Source: Chitinophagaceae bacterium | Lineage (GTDB): Bacteria > Bacteroidota > Bacteroidia > Chitinophagales > Chitinophagaceae | Length of the DNA: 38,374 bases | Direction of reading: 5' to 3' | NCBI GenBank assembly: GCA_947372235.1 | Contig: CANBSW010000024.1 | Coordinates: forward strand, 1-38,374 | Part shown: positions 6,437-14,626 of the stretch, one piece after another | Position numbering within the stretch: the stretch's first letter is position 1 | Layout: each line of letters opens with the position of its first letter | Translations under genes and position numbers: made by a program | Notes under the pieces: model-generated | What the model saw: only the letters and a program-made list of their open reading frames with translations | Database searches by the model: none | Told to the model about the DNA's origin: nothing

Positions 6437-8527
6437 ATGCCGAAGTATGGAAAACAATTCTGGCGTTCTGCACCTTTTATCCGTTTGCTCATTCCATTAA
6501 CGGCAGGAATTGTTTTGTCAAACTATATAATAATTTCTTTGCCCGTGATAGTTGCAATTGCATTAACAGCAACCATTGCTTCCACCTTCTTTCGCTTTTT
6601 TCCATCTTATCTCAAATACAAATGGAGATGGGTAAATGGACTGTCACTAAACCTTCTCCTCATTTCCGCCGGTACAGCAATTATGTATTTTCAAAACATA
6701 GAACACGATACAAAATGGATTGGCCATTATGCAGATAAAACAAAACTGATCACTGTAACATTACAGGAACCTTTAACAGCCAAAAATAATTCATACAAAG
6801 CATTGGCAAAACTGGAATCTGCTTTTGTGAATGGGCAATGGGCAATGGTGAAAGGGAATGTGTTGTTATATTTTAAGAAAGACAGCATTGCTCCTTCATT
6901 GCAATACGGCTCGCAGATCATCATTCAAAAAAAATTGCAGCCCATTACCAATTCAGGCAACCCGGGAGCATTTGATTATAAACAGTATTGTGCCTTTCAG
7001 GATATACATTATCAGGTGTATCTGCAGCCAAAAGAGTATACTGCCACCGGACAATTGAATACAAGTTTTCTTACTCAACTATTGATCAATGCCCGCAACA
7101 ATGTATTATCACTTTTCAAAAAATGGGTTCCAGGGCAAATAGAGTCCGGCGTTGCAGAAGCTTTATTAATTGGCTATCGCGATGACCTGGATAAAGACCT
7201 TGTTCGCTCTTATAGCAACACCGGCGTAGTACATATCATCGCTATCAGCGGTTTGCATTTGGGAATGATTTACGGATTATTATTACTGTTTTTAAACCCT
7301 TTTAGGAAATTTAAATGGATCCGTTTTGCAAAACCATTAATCATTTTAACAGTAATCTGGGGCTTTACTTTACTGGCTGGTGCCGTTCCTTCCATTTTAC
7401 GTTCTGCAGTAATGTTTTCTTTTATTGTAATTGGTGAAAGCCTGGGAAGGCGAACGAATATTTACAATACATTGGCAGCATCGGCTTTTTGTTTACTCGT
7501 TTTCAATCCATATTTCTTTTGGGATGTTGGTTTTCAATTATCCTATACTGCCGTGTTAAGCATTGTTCTATTTATGAAACCCATCTACAAATGTTTCTAT
7601 TTCAAAAACAAGTTGCTTAATAGTATTTGGCAACTTAATGCCATTACATTATCAGCGCAGATCCTTACACTGCCGATCATACTGTATTATTTTCACCAGT
7701 TTCCTAATTTGTTTCTATTCACCAATTTTATTGCGGTTCCTTTATCGGGTTTTATTTTATATGGGGAATTATTATTATTGGTTGTTTGCAAAATTCCTAT
7801 ACTGAATGTATATACCGGGAAAACAGTTTCATTTCTCATCACCCAAATGAATGGTGTAATTGAAAGAACCGATCGATTACCGTATGCTGTAACAAACAAT
7901 ATCCGGATCAATTCTGTTCAAACCATATTACTCTATTTCGCTATCTGTTATTTTGCTTGGTGGCTGATAAAGAAACAAACCCGTGGATTGGTCATAAGCA
8001 TTGGTTTTTTGATACCATTCTTTGCACTCAACACTATACAATTGATCAATCTGAAAAATCAACACAAACTTATCGTCTATAATATTCCGCAAAAAAAAGC
8101 CATGGATATTCTGGAGGGAAATGAATTTTTATTTTTAGGCGATCCTTCTTTAACCGGTAAAACGAGTCTTGAAAACTATCATTTACAACCCGCAAGGGTC
8201 CAATATGGAGTTGATAAAAGGGATATTTTACCAAATACACTTATTTCTGATGGCATGATTATCGGACACAGAAAATCGATCCTGGTAATCAATCATTCAT
8301 TCTATTTTACCCCGTCGGATCAAAAAATACCGGTGGATATCATTATCCTTAGCGGTAATCCGAAGATCTATATAAGTCAGTTGGCCAGTGTATTTACCTG
8401 TTCACAATACGTATTCGACAGCAGCAACCCAATGTGGAAAATACGGTACTGGAAAAAAGACGCCGACAGCCTACATTTGCGGCATCATACCATTTCTGAG
8501 CAGGGCGCTTTTGAAGTGGATCTCTGA
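6437..8527 (+). CDS. comEC: ComEC/Rec2-type DNA uptake membrane protein
   Basis: A 696-residue polytopic membrane protein. Two or three helices open the protein, then a soluble DUF4131-type OB-like region (about 90-200), then the competence domain with the motif VVHIIAISGLHLGMIYG near residue 270 and SILRSAVMFSFIVIGE near 320, with many further helices to about 550. ComEC forms the inner-membrane channel for single-stranded DNA in transformation. The C-terminal part has the strand pattern of a metallo-beta-lactamase fold but lacks the HxHxDH metal motif (IIILSGNPK stands at that point), a form often met in Bacteroidota. Residues about 131-140 (NGQWAMVKGN) are encoded by a heptad array at 6828-6855. 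purH follows after 57 bases. Confidence 0.9.
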   Translation: MPKYGKQFWRSAPFIRLLIPLTAGIVLSNYIIISLPVIVAIALTATIASTFFRFFPSYLKYKWRWVNGLSLNLLLISAGTAIMYFQNIEHDTKWIGHYADKTKLITVTLQEPLTAKNNSYKALAKLESAFVNGQWAMVKGNVLLYFKKDSIAPSLQYGSQIIIQKKLQPITNSGNPGAFDYKQYCAFQDIHYQVYLQPKEYTATGQLNTSFLTQLLINARNNVLSLFKKWVPGQIESGVAEALLIGYRDDLDKDLVRSYSNTGVVHIIAISGLHLGMIYGLLLLFLNPFRKFKWIRFAKPLIILTVIWGFTLLAGAVPSILRSAVMFSFIVIGESLGRRTNIYNTLAASAFCLLVFNPYFFWDVGFQLSYTAVLSIVLFMKPIYKCFYFKNKLLNSIWQLNAITLSAQILTLPIILYYFHQFPNLFLFTNFIAVPLSGFILYGELLLLVVCKIPILNVYTGKTVSFLITQMNGVIERTDRLPYAVTNNIRINSVQTILLYFAICYFAWWLIKKQTRGLVISIGFLIPFFALNTIQLINLKNQHKLIVYNIPQKKAMDILEGNEFLFLGDPSLTGKTSLENYHLQPARVQYGVDKRDILPNTLISDGMIIGHRKSILVINHSFYFTPSDQKIPVDIIILSGNPKIYISQLASVFTCSQYVFDSSNPMWKIRYWKKDADSLHLRHHTISEQGAFEVDL
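6828..6855 (+). repeat. heptad array inside comEC
   Basis: TGAATGG, GCAATGG, GCAATGG and TGAAAGG follow at exactly 7-nt steps inside the comEC reading frame. They encode part of a variable soluble region, so the frame is kept although 7 is not a multiple of 3. Confidence 0.5.
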
Positions 8528-8584
8528 CAGTTATTGCCGATCTTTTTATATCATCCAACCCCCAACAGGGTAAAGTAACCTCTC

Positions 8585-10075
8585 ATGCAAAAGAAAATTC
8601 AATCAGCACTCATTTCCGTTTTTTATAAAGACGGGCTGGAACCCATTGCCAAAAAATTACAGGAACTGGGAATTACCATCTACTCAACCGGTGGCACACA
8701 AAAATTTCTCGAAGACCTGGGTGTTGCCTGTGTAGCGGTAGAAAGTTTAACTACTTACCCTTCTATTCTGGGTGGCCGTGTAAAAACCTTACACCCTGCC
8801 GTTTTTGGTGGTATTTTGGGCAGAAGATATGAGCCACAGGATCTGGAAGAGATGAAACAATACAAGATCCCCGAAATTGATCTGGTAATTGTTGACCTCT
8901 ATCCTTTTGAAGAAACCCTGCGTAATACCAGCGAAGAAAAACTCATCATCGAAAAAATTGATATCGGTGGCCCATCCATGATACGCGCTGCTGCTAAAAA
9001 CTTCAGTGATATTGTAGTGATAGCAGCAAAAGATGATTATGCTTCCTTGGAAAAATTATTGAACGATCAAAAAGGCGAAACATCACTCGAACAAAGAAAA
9101 GCCTATGCTGCCAAAGCTTTTGAAGTAGTGATGCATTACGATATTGCCATCAGCAACTATTTCAATCCTGGTATGCAACAGGTGTTACGCTATGGAGAAA
9201 ATCCACACCAAAGCGCCGTATTTCATGGAGATCTGTCGGCTCTGTTCACACAATTGAATGGTAAAGAACTTTCTTATAATAACCTGGTAGATGTTGATGC
9301 CGCAGTTCAATTGATCAGCGAATTCAATTCACTGGAAGTTGTTTTTGCCATTATTAAACATACCAATGTTTGCGGTATCTCTTCACGCGCAACAGTAAAA
9401 CAAAGCTGGGATGCCGCTCTTGCCGGTGATCCTGAAAGTGCTTTCGGCGGTGTATTGGTTTGCAATAACACCATCGATAAAGCCACAGCCGATGCCATTA
9501 ACGAAATATTCTTTGAAGTACTGATCGCACCATCATTTGATGCAGATGCACTGGAGATTTTAAAAACAAAAAAGAACCGTATCCTGCTTCAATTGAAAAC
9601 TCAAAACGTAAAACTTAAAACTCCTTCCAAATCTTTATTGAACGGAACACTGGAACAAGGTGCAGACGAAGGCAATTACAGCAAATGGGAAGAAGTAGGT
9701 GGCAGAGAAACAACAGAAGCTGAAAAACAAGACCTGATTTTCGGTAACCTTGTTTGCAAACATTTAAAGAGTAATGCCATTGCATTAATTAAGAATAAAC
9801 AATTGGTTGGTAAAGGTTGCGGACAAACAAGCCGAATAGATTCATTACGTCAGGCCATCGAAAAAGCCAAACAATTCAATTTCGACCTGCACGGAGCCGT
9901 ATTGGCTTCAGATGCTTTTTTCCCTTTTAACGATTGTGTCCAGATTGCTCATGCTGCCGGCATAGAAGCCTATATACAACCCGGAGGATCTGTGAGAGAT
10001 AAGGATAGTGTTGAGTATTGTGTAAGTAACAATTTAGCAATGGTGATGACGGGGATGAGGCATTTCAGGCATTAA
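8585..10075 (+). CDS. purH: bifunctional AICAR transformylase / IMP cyclohydrolase
   Basis: A 496-residue protein for the last two steps of IMP synthesis: formyl transfer to AICAR and ring closure. The N-terminal MGS-like cyclohydrolase domain shows STGGTQKFLEDLG near residue 35, KTLHPAVFGGIL near 70 and DLYPFEETL near 108. The transformylase domain shows RYGENPHQSAVFHG near 205, VVFAIIKHTNVCGIS near 258, DPESAFGGVLVCN near 285 and the C-terminal SDAFFPFNDCVQIAHAAG with GGSVRDKDS. Residues about 337-347 (LKTQNVKLKT) come from a heptad array at 9596-9623, in a loop region between conserved blocks. The start is the ATG at 8585. It probably follows comEC in one transcript, but a promoter in the 57-base gap cannot be excluded. 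Confidence 0.96.
   Translation: MQKKIQSALISVFYKDGLEPIAKKLQELGITIYSTGGTQKFLEDLGVACVAVESLTTYPSILGGRVKTLHPAVFGGILGRRYEPQDLEEMKQYKIPEIDLVIVDLYPFEETLRNTSEEKLIIEKIDIGGPSMIRAAAKNFSDIVVIAAKDDYASLEKLLNDQKGETSLEQRKAYAAKAFEVVMHYDIAISNYFNPGMQQVLRYGENPHQSAVFHGDLSALFTQLNGKELSYNNLVDVDAAVQLISEFNSLEVVFAIIKHTNVCGISSRATVKQSWDAALAGDPESAFGGVLVCNNTIDKATADAINEIFFEVLIAPSFDADALEILKTKKNRILLQLKTQNVKLKTPSKSLLNGTLEQGADEGNYSKWEEVGGRETTEAEKQDLIFGNLVCKHLKSNAIALIKNKQLVGKGCGQTSRIDSLRQAIEKAKQFNFDLHGAVLASDAFFPFNDCVQIAHAAGIEAYIQPGGSVRDKDSVEYCVSNNLAMVMTGMRHFRH
9596..9623 (+). repeat. heptad array inside purH
   Basis: AAAACTC, AAAACGT, AAAACTT and AAAACTC stand at exact 7-nt spacing within the purH frame and encode LKTQNVKLKT. 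The same kind of word is usual in gene-free DNA of this window, so this looks like an in-frame gain in a tolerant loop. Confidence 0.65.
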
Positions 10076-10081
10076 AATAAT

Positions 10082-10197
10082 ACACTCCACCCAACCTTCC
10101 CTGTAAGGGGGAGATATTTACTCTTAGAATTTGAATTTATCAATTTATAACATAACGAAGTTTCTCCCCCTTTTAGGGTGAGATTAAGAGGGGGTGT
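10082..10197. repeat. long imperfect inverted repeat after purH
   Basis: ACACTCCACCCAACC...AAGGGGGAGA (10082-10114) is matched by the reverse complement of TCTCCCCCTTTTAGGG...GGGGGTGT (10163-10197), about 33 nt per arm with mismatches, around a 48-base AT-rich middle. It starts six bases after the purH stop codon and fills most of the 170-base gap to the next gene. It may end transcription through a large hairpin, but no T tract follows. Confidence 0.6.
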
Positions 10198-10245
10198 AAC
10201 ATGTTAGTATTACAGTTCATCATTTAAGTAGAAATCATCATAAGA

Positions 10246-11172
10246 TTGACCACCAAACAAAAAGCTTATATCGCCCTCACACTTACCAGCACAGTCTGGG
10301 GTACAAGCTGGGTGGCCAGTAAATTAGGTGTTCAAAATGTACCGGGATTGGAAGTGGCTTCAATCCGTCAATTGATCGCAGGTGTTTTACTTTTGTCTTT
10401 TTTCTTTATTAAAGGAGAAAAACTTCCATCCAAAAAAGAATTTCTTTGGTTAACGATGATGGCACTGCTATTATTTGTTTCAGCAAATGGAATTGCCACA
10501 GTTGCCTTAAAAACTATTCCGAGTGGAATGGGGGCATTGATATCTGCACTCTATCCTTTGTGTGTTGTAATTATTGAACGCTTGTTTTTCAGAAACACAA
10601 AAATTACAGCTTTAACTTTTACCGGTCTATTACTGGGTATTGGTGGTATTGCTTTGGTATTTTATGATAATGCTTTTCACAGCCATACAGAAGGCTATTC
10701 ATGGGGCGCAATTCTTTCTTTGATTGCGATGTTAAGCTGGAGTATTGGAACGATCGTTTTATCGAGAAGCAAATTAAAGATCAATCCATATTATGCAACC
10801 GGCTGGGAAATGCTGATCAGTTCATTTATTTTAATGATCATGCTTGGCATCTCGGGTAACAGTATTCCCATTGTACAAATACCTTATCAATCATGGGCAG
10901 CTATTGCTTACCTCGTTATTGCCAGTAACCTGATCACTTTTGCTGCATTCATTTACAGCATGAAACATTTAGAACCAGCAATGGCATCCTTATATGCTTA
11001 TATCAATCCCATAGTAGCCATTTTTGTTGGCTCATTTCTGATAGATGAAAAAATAACCTGGAAAATTATTATCGGCTCCATCATTACTTTAGTCGGCGTT
11101 TACCTCGTAAACCAGAGCCTCAGAAAACAAAAAGAACAACTGGCAGTAATATCAGATGCTGACGGTATGTAG
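10246..11172 (+). CDS. EamA/DMT-family transporter
   Basis: A 308-residue protein of ten predicted membrane helices made of two EamA repeats, typical of drug/metabolite exporters. Visible marks are STVWGTSWVASKLG in TM1, RQLIAGVLLLSFF in TM2, the LEPAMASLYAYINPIVA motif near 245 and a basic C-terminal tail. The substrate cannot be predicted. The start is a TTG at 10246: no in-frame ATG or GTG exists before the upstream stop at 10225, and the protein begins MTTKQKAYIALTL as family members do. It converges on the minus-strand gene that ends at 11216; the 43-base gap holds only a word repeat. Confidence 0.88.
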   Translation: MTTKQKAYIALTLTSTVWGTSWVASKLGVQNVPGLEVASIRQLIAGVLLLSFFFIKGEKLPSKKEFLWLTMMALLLFVSANGIATVALKTIPSGMGALISALYPLCVVIIERLFFRNTKITALTFTGLLLGIGGIALVFYDNAFHSHTEGYSWGAILSLIAMLSWSIGTIVLSRSKLKINPYYATGWEMLISSFILMIMLGISGNSIPIVQIPYQSWAAIAYLVIASNLITFAAFIYSMKHLEPAMASLYAYINPIVAIFVGSFLIDEKITWKIIIGSIITLVGVYLVNQSLRKQKEQLAVISDADGM

Positions 11173-11180
11173 CCTAAAAA

Positions 11181-11210
11181 ATCTGTGTTCATCTGTGTAA
11201 TCTGTGGCAA
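11181..11210. repeat. ATCTGTG word repeat between convergent genes
   Basis: ATCTGTGTTC, ATCTGTGTA and ATCTGTGGC, spaced 10 and 9 nt, fill the short gap between two convergent genes. The same word occurs at 4420-4464 and 5891-5939. Confidence 0.6.
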
Positions 11211-11215
11211 AACAC

Positions 11216-12511
11216 TCAACCAAAATTCCTCTCCAAAAACCTCTCATACATTTTCCGCCACCCAACCCATTCCGGTTGCTCCGTTAAAAAATCATTATGC
11301 ATAAGAATGATCATTTCACCATCAATGACTTTTACAATATCAAAATATCGCTGCAATTCTTTTAATGCTTCTTCTTCCGTTTCCCTTAATTGAAAAACAG
11401 CTGTAGAATCCATATAACAAAAAGAATGCACCGTTAGATCTCTAACAGTTTCATTTTCTACATCATACCATTTAAACGGTAATGCATATGATGCCCTGAA
11501 CCCATTTACTGTTCCATATGCCATGGAATACTCATCTTTAATCCCCAACTCAATCAGTCTTCTGTAAGTAGTTGGTATCTGCATTCTGAGATAATGCTGT
11601 CTCGATCTGTCAACCTTCTTTTGGGTGTTAATAGAAAGAATTTTCATTTCTGTTTTCAACACTTCATCCGAATCCCCACTCTGCCACGAAGGATGTATAC
11701 CGGTTGTATAAAGTTCGGAATGATGTTTCATCAAATCCTGCATACCTTTTGAGTGAGGATCAATATTTTTATCAACGCCTTTTCTTTTCTCTGCCAATAA
11801 AAAAAAGTAAATAGGAGATAAACCATATTGCTTATGTAAATCATCCAACCAGTCAAACACATCAAACGGATCTCTCTTTCTTCCACTGTACACATTGGCC
11901 CTCTCTGCTACCTCATCAAACTTTCCCCGCAACAGATCTCTATAAAATCCAAATACATTTTTTAGTAAGGGTTGATGCAAATAGCTAAATGCAATATCCA
12001 CATCATACGTAGGAACTATTTTGAATTTTGAATTTTGAATTTTGAATTGATCTAGAGGAAATTTTTTATGAAGCCCCGCCTCAAATACTTTCATCCACAA
12101 ATTCACCAACGGCAAATGCAAAAATCCTTCTTTATAGGCTATACTATTGGTATGCCCATACCTCCCATACTCATCCACTTCATGGGGCAGATATTCTTCA
12201 TATCGTGAAAGCAAATAAAAAGAAGCAGCAAAAATATCAAAGGGAATATCTCCCGATGTAGCAAAAAATACTTTCAATCCATCCCAGTCAAAACAATCAA
12301 GTAATTGTGCTTGAATATTTTTCTCATTCAACAATCCATGTGGAACAATCCATAGCGCTTCCTCACAAAGTCGCTCTGCTGAATAATTGATTTTAACTCC
12401 ATCAAAAGCAAGAAAATTTTCTCGCGAATCTGTAAACGTTACATCCCCATGAAACAGAGTTTCACCTATATACAATACCCTTGAAGTTATATTTGAAGTA
12501 TAAATAAGCAA
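11216..12511 (-). CDS. polysaccharide deacetylase-like protein (DUF7033 type)
   Basis: A 431-residue protein without signal peptide. The N-terminal half has no known catalytic motif (includes GDIPFDIFAASFYLLSRYEEYLP, typical of the DUF7033 part). The C-terminal half follows a NodB-like barrel: TYDVD near residue 170 as metal-binding Asp pair, GIHPSW near 285, SRQHYLRM near 312 and MHND near 410. Such proteins are common in Bacteroidota near envelope-sugar genes; whether they deacetylate is unproven. Residues FKIQNSKFKI just before the TYDVD motif are encoded by a perfect heptad array (12018-12045). It lies 42 bases downstream of lutB on the same strand, with another heptad array in the gap. 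Confidence 0.82.
   Translation of the reverse strand: MLIYTSNITSRVLYIGETLFHGDVTFTDSRENFLAFDGVKINYSAERLCEEALWIVPHGLLNEKNIQAQLLDCFDWDGLKVFFATSGDIPFDIFAASFYLLSRYEEYLPHEVDEYGRYGHTNSIAYKEGFLHLPLVNLWMKVFEAGLHKKFPLDQFKIQNSKFKIVPTYDVDIAFSYLHQPLLKNVFGFYRDLLRGKFDEVAERANVYSGRKRDPFDVFDWLDDLHKQYGLSPIYFFLLAEKRKGVDKNIDPHSKGMQDLMKHHSELYTTGIHPSWQSGDSDEVLKTEMKILSINTQKKVDRSRQHYLRMQIPTTYRRLIELGIKDEYSMAYGTVNGFRASYALPFKWYDVENETVRDLTVHSFCYMDSTAVFQLRETEEEALKELQRYFDIVKVIDGEMIILMHNDFLTEQPEWVGWRKMYERFLERNFG
12018..12050 (-). repeat. perfect heptad array inside the deacetylase-like gene
   Basis: Four exact ATTTTGA units (plus-strand reading) at 12018, 12025, 12032 and 12039, then ATTGATC. On the coding strand they give TCAAAAT units encoding FKIQNSKFKI, just ahead of the catalytic TYDVD. 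It is the least decayed array in the window. Confidence 0.75.
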
Positions 12512-12521
12512 ATCAAAAAGG

Positions 12522-12556
12522 GTAATTATTAATTCTTAATTTTTAATTCCTAATTA
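12522..12556. repeat. heptad array reaching into the lutB stop codon
   Basis: GTAATTA, TTAATTC, TTAATTT, TTAATTC and CTAATTA stand at exact 7-nt spacing. The last unit supplies the TAA stop of lutB on the minus strand (complement at 12554-12556). Confidence 0.65.
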
Positions 12557-13933
12557 ATTGTTATGCCTCTCTCTCCACATTTCATTAAAGGTCTTCTTAC
12601 TAAAATCAAGATCACTTCTATGGGTTGTCCATCCTTTAAAAACTTTATTCACTACCCAGTTCTTCATTTTCCCGGTTCCCATATTCATCATGGTTCTGTT
12701 CAAACTGGCTGTCTTCCAAACCTTCCAGGCAATACGTTCTGCGAGTGAGCTGGAGCCTTGTACTACTGCTTCATGACGGTTATCTAGTAATAATTCGTGA
12801 AGATTAATTCTCACCGGACAAACCTCCGTACAATTACCACACAAAGAAGATGCATAACTCAGATGTTTATACTCTTCCATCCCACTCAAATAAGGAGTAA
12901 TCACTTTTCCAATCGGACCGCTATAGGTTGTTTCATATGCATGGCCTCCAATATTTTTATATACCGGGCAGGCATTCAAACAAGCACCGCAACGAATACA
13001 ATACAATGCTTCACGTGATGTTGGATGTGCCAACAGATTTGTACGTCCATTATCTAATAAGATCACATACATTTCTTCCGGACCGTCAGATTCATTCGCC
13101 TGTTTCGGACCGGAAACCAAAGTGTTATAAACAGTAACTCTTTGGCCTGTTCCATAAGTAGCCAACAAGGGCCAAAACAAAGGAAGATCATTGATCGACG
13201 GAATTACTTTTTCAATTCCCACCACCACAATATGTGTTTTGGGCCATGCACAACTTAACCTGGCATTTCCTTCATTTTCTGTAACCGCAATACCGCCAAC
13301 ATCAGCCACAATAAAATTGGCACCGGTAACACCTACTTCGGCTTGTACATATTTATCACGCAAAATTTTTCGCGCCACCAATGTCAATTCTTCCGGCGAT
13401 AAATGTGGAGGTGTTCCTAATTTCTCTGCAAATAATTTTGCAACATCTTCCTTGCTTTTATGCATGGCCGGTGTTACAATATGATAAGGTGGTTCGCCAT
13501 CCAGTTGTTGAATATATTCTCCCAGGTCTGTTTCCACACTTTCAATACCGATAGATTCCAGATAATGATTCAGGTGAATTTCTTCCGTAACCATGCTTTT
13601 ACTCTTCACCAATGTTTTGCAATGCTTCTCTTTGCAAATCCTTCCAATTTCATCGAGTGCCTGTTCTGTATTTTCTGCCCAGATCACTTTGGCACCACGT
13701 GCTGTGATCTTTCTTTCAAACTCTTCGAGATATCTGTCAAGATGCTCAATCGCATCCCATTTTCTATTCTTTGCTTTTTCACGCGCCAACATTACATTCC
13801 CGCCAAACTGTTGTTTACCTATTGGAACAACGGCATTGTATTTCGAAATATTAAAATTGATCTTTCTCCTGTGCTCCAGATCTGCCGCCTTTATCGTGCT
13901 CTTCGCAATGAATGATGCTGCTGTATCTTTCAT
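12554..13933 (-). CDS. lutB: LutB-type iron-sulfur protein for lactate oxidation
   Basis: A 459-residue cytoplasmic protein. Residues about 70-300 form the LUD domain (VGVTGANFIVADVGGIAVTE, AWPKTHIVVVGIEKVIPS). Then come two 4Fe-4S sites: CIRCGACLNACPVYK near 308 and CGNCTEVCPVRINLHELLL near 362, each with the C-x2-C-x2/3-C-x3-C-P pattern. LutA, LutB and LutC together oxidise L-lactate to pyruvate. Neither lutA nor lutC is next to it, so the partners must be elsewhere or the protein works alone. The gene stands alone on the minus strand between DUF3109 (70 bases upstream) and the deacetylase-like gene. A plus-strand open frame across 13460-13915 is only its shadow. Confidence 0.9.
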   Translation of the reverse strand: MKDTAASFIAKSTIKAADLEHRRKINFNISKYNAVVPIGKQQFGGNVMLAREKAKNRKWDAIEHLDRYLEEFERKITARGAKVIWAENTEQALDEIGRICKEKHCKTLVKSKSMVTEEIHLNHYLESIGIESVETDLGEYIQQLDGEPPYHIVTPAMHKSKEDVAKLFAEKLGTPPHLSPEELTLVARKILRDKYVQAEVGVTGANFIVADVGGIAVTENEGNARLSCAWPKTHIVVVGIEKVIPSINDLPLFWPLLATYGTGQRVTVYNTLVSGPKQANESDGPEEMYVILLDNGRTNLLAHPTSREALYCIRCGACLNACPVYKNIGGHAYETTYSGPIGKVITPYLSGMEEYKHLSYASSLCGNCTEVCPVRINLHELLLDNRHEAVVQGSSSLAERIAWKVWKTASLNRTMMNMGTGKMKNWVVNKVFKGWTTHRSDLDFSKKTFNEMWRERHNN

Positions 13934-14003
13934 AAACTCTTTTTAATAAATTATATTTAATCAGCCTTGTAACTTCATCAGCAATCTATCAACCAACCTT
14001 ATA

Positions 14004-14591
14004 TTAATCTTTTTGGCGCATATGAATTGCTGTTGCTTCCAATGCCCGATAAAATTCTTCTCCATATTTCCTGATAATAGAATCTTTCAGAAAAACATAT
14101 ACCGGCATTTTTAATTTCTTTCCTAAACTACAGGCCGCCGCACAAAGGTCTTCTCTCGGCTCATAATTTACATACTCTATATCAGGATCACGCTTACTCT
14201 TCTGAATCCGTATCGGAAACAAATGACAGCTTAAGGGTTTCTTCCAATCTAATTTGCCATCATTATATGCCTGTTCAATACCACATTTTATAATGCCCCA
14301 TTTATCTCTATATCCATACGCGCAAATCGCACCATTGATTGTTGGTGTTACCCAGCCAAACTCTTTATCATACAAATATTTCCCCTGACGCTCAACTTCT
14401 TTTATTCCTTCTTCCGTCATATAAGGCTTGATCACCTCATAATTTTCTTTTAGTTTTTCCAGTTCCCATTTTTCCATGGGGGCACCTGCATCACCATCTT
14501 CACAGCATCCGCCTTTACATTTATTTAAATCGCAAACAAACTGTTCTTCTATTATCGATTCACTTACCAGTACATTATCGATGGCTATCAT
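14004..14591 (-). CDS. DUF3109 family cysteine-rich protein
   Basis: A 195-residue protein of a family found in nearly all Bacteroidota and of unknown function. It has many cysteines in conserved places: C20, C25, C29 and C30 (CDLNKCKGGCC), a CAYGY motif near residue 92, an IIKCGIE motif near 104, LSCHLFPIRI near 121, and LCAAACSLG near 149. This pattern suggests metal or Fe-S binding (the fold relates to YkgJ-type zinc/iron-chelating proteins), which is inference. It has no signal peptide. A -7 box at 14610-14617 lies 18 bases ahead of the ATG and suggests an own promoter. Confidence 0.85.
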   Translation of the reverse strand: MIAIDNVLVSESIIEEQFVCDLNKCKGGCCEDGDAGAPMEKWELEKLKENYEVIKPYMTEEGIKEVERQGKYLYDKEFGWVTPTINGAICAYGYRDKWGIIKCGIEQAYNDGKLDWKKPLSCHLFPIRIQKSKRDPDIEYVNYEPREDLCAAACSLGKKLKMPVYVFLKDSIIRKYGEEFYRALEATAIHMRQKD

Positions 14592-14609
14592 TCATTCTCT
14601 TTTATAGAT

Positions 14610-14617
14610 CAAAATTA
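14610..14617 (-). promoter_or_regulatory. -7 box for the DUF3109 gene
   Basis: Read on the minus strand this is TAATTTTG, a full match to TAnnTTTG and identical to the box ahead of the carB half. It ends 18 bases from the ATG. No clear -33 element was found. Confidence 0.45.
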
Positions 14618-14626
14618 ATTGCAAAA

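Noticed and set aside
6162-6500. 112-codon plus-strand frame before comEC, and a 112-codon minus-strand frame at 6062-6400
   Set aside because: Both run through the palindromic element and the octad hairpin and show no family pattern; the plus frame overlaps the comEC start.
6437-8527. ComEC as a broken gene because the metallo-beta-lactamase motif is missing
   Set aside because: The frame is complete, and loss of the metal ligands with retained strand pattern is usual in Bacteroidota homologues as far as I know.
13460-13946. Plus-strand frames of 151 and 117 codons opposite lutB
   Set aside because: They lie fully inside the strongly supported lutB gene in antisense and have no recognisable motif; Cys/Phe-rich shadow composition.
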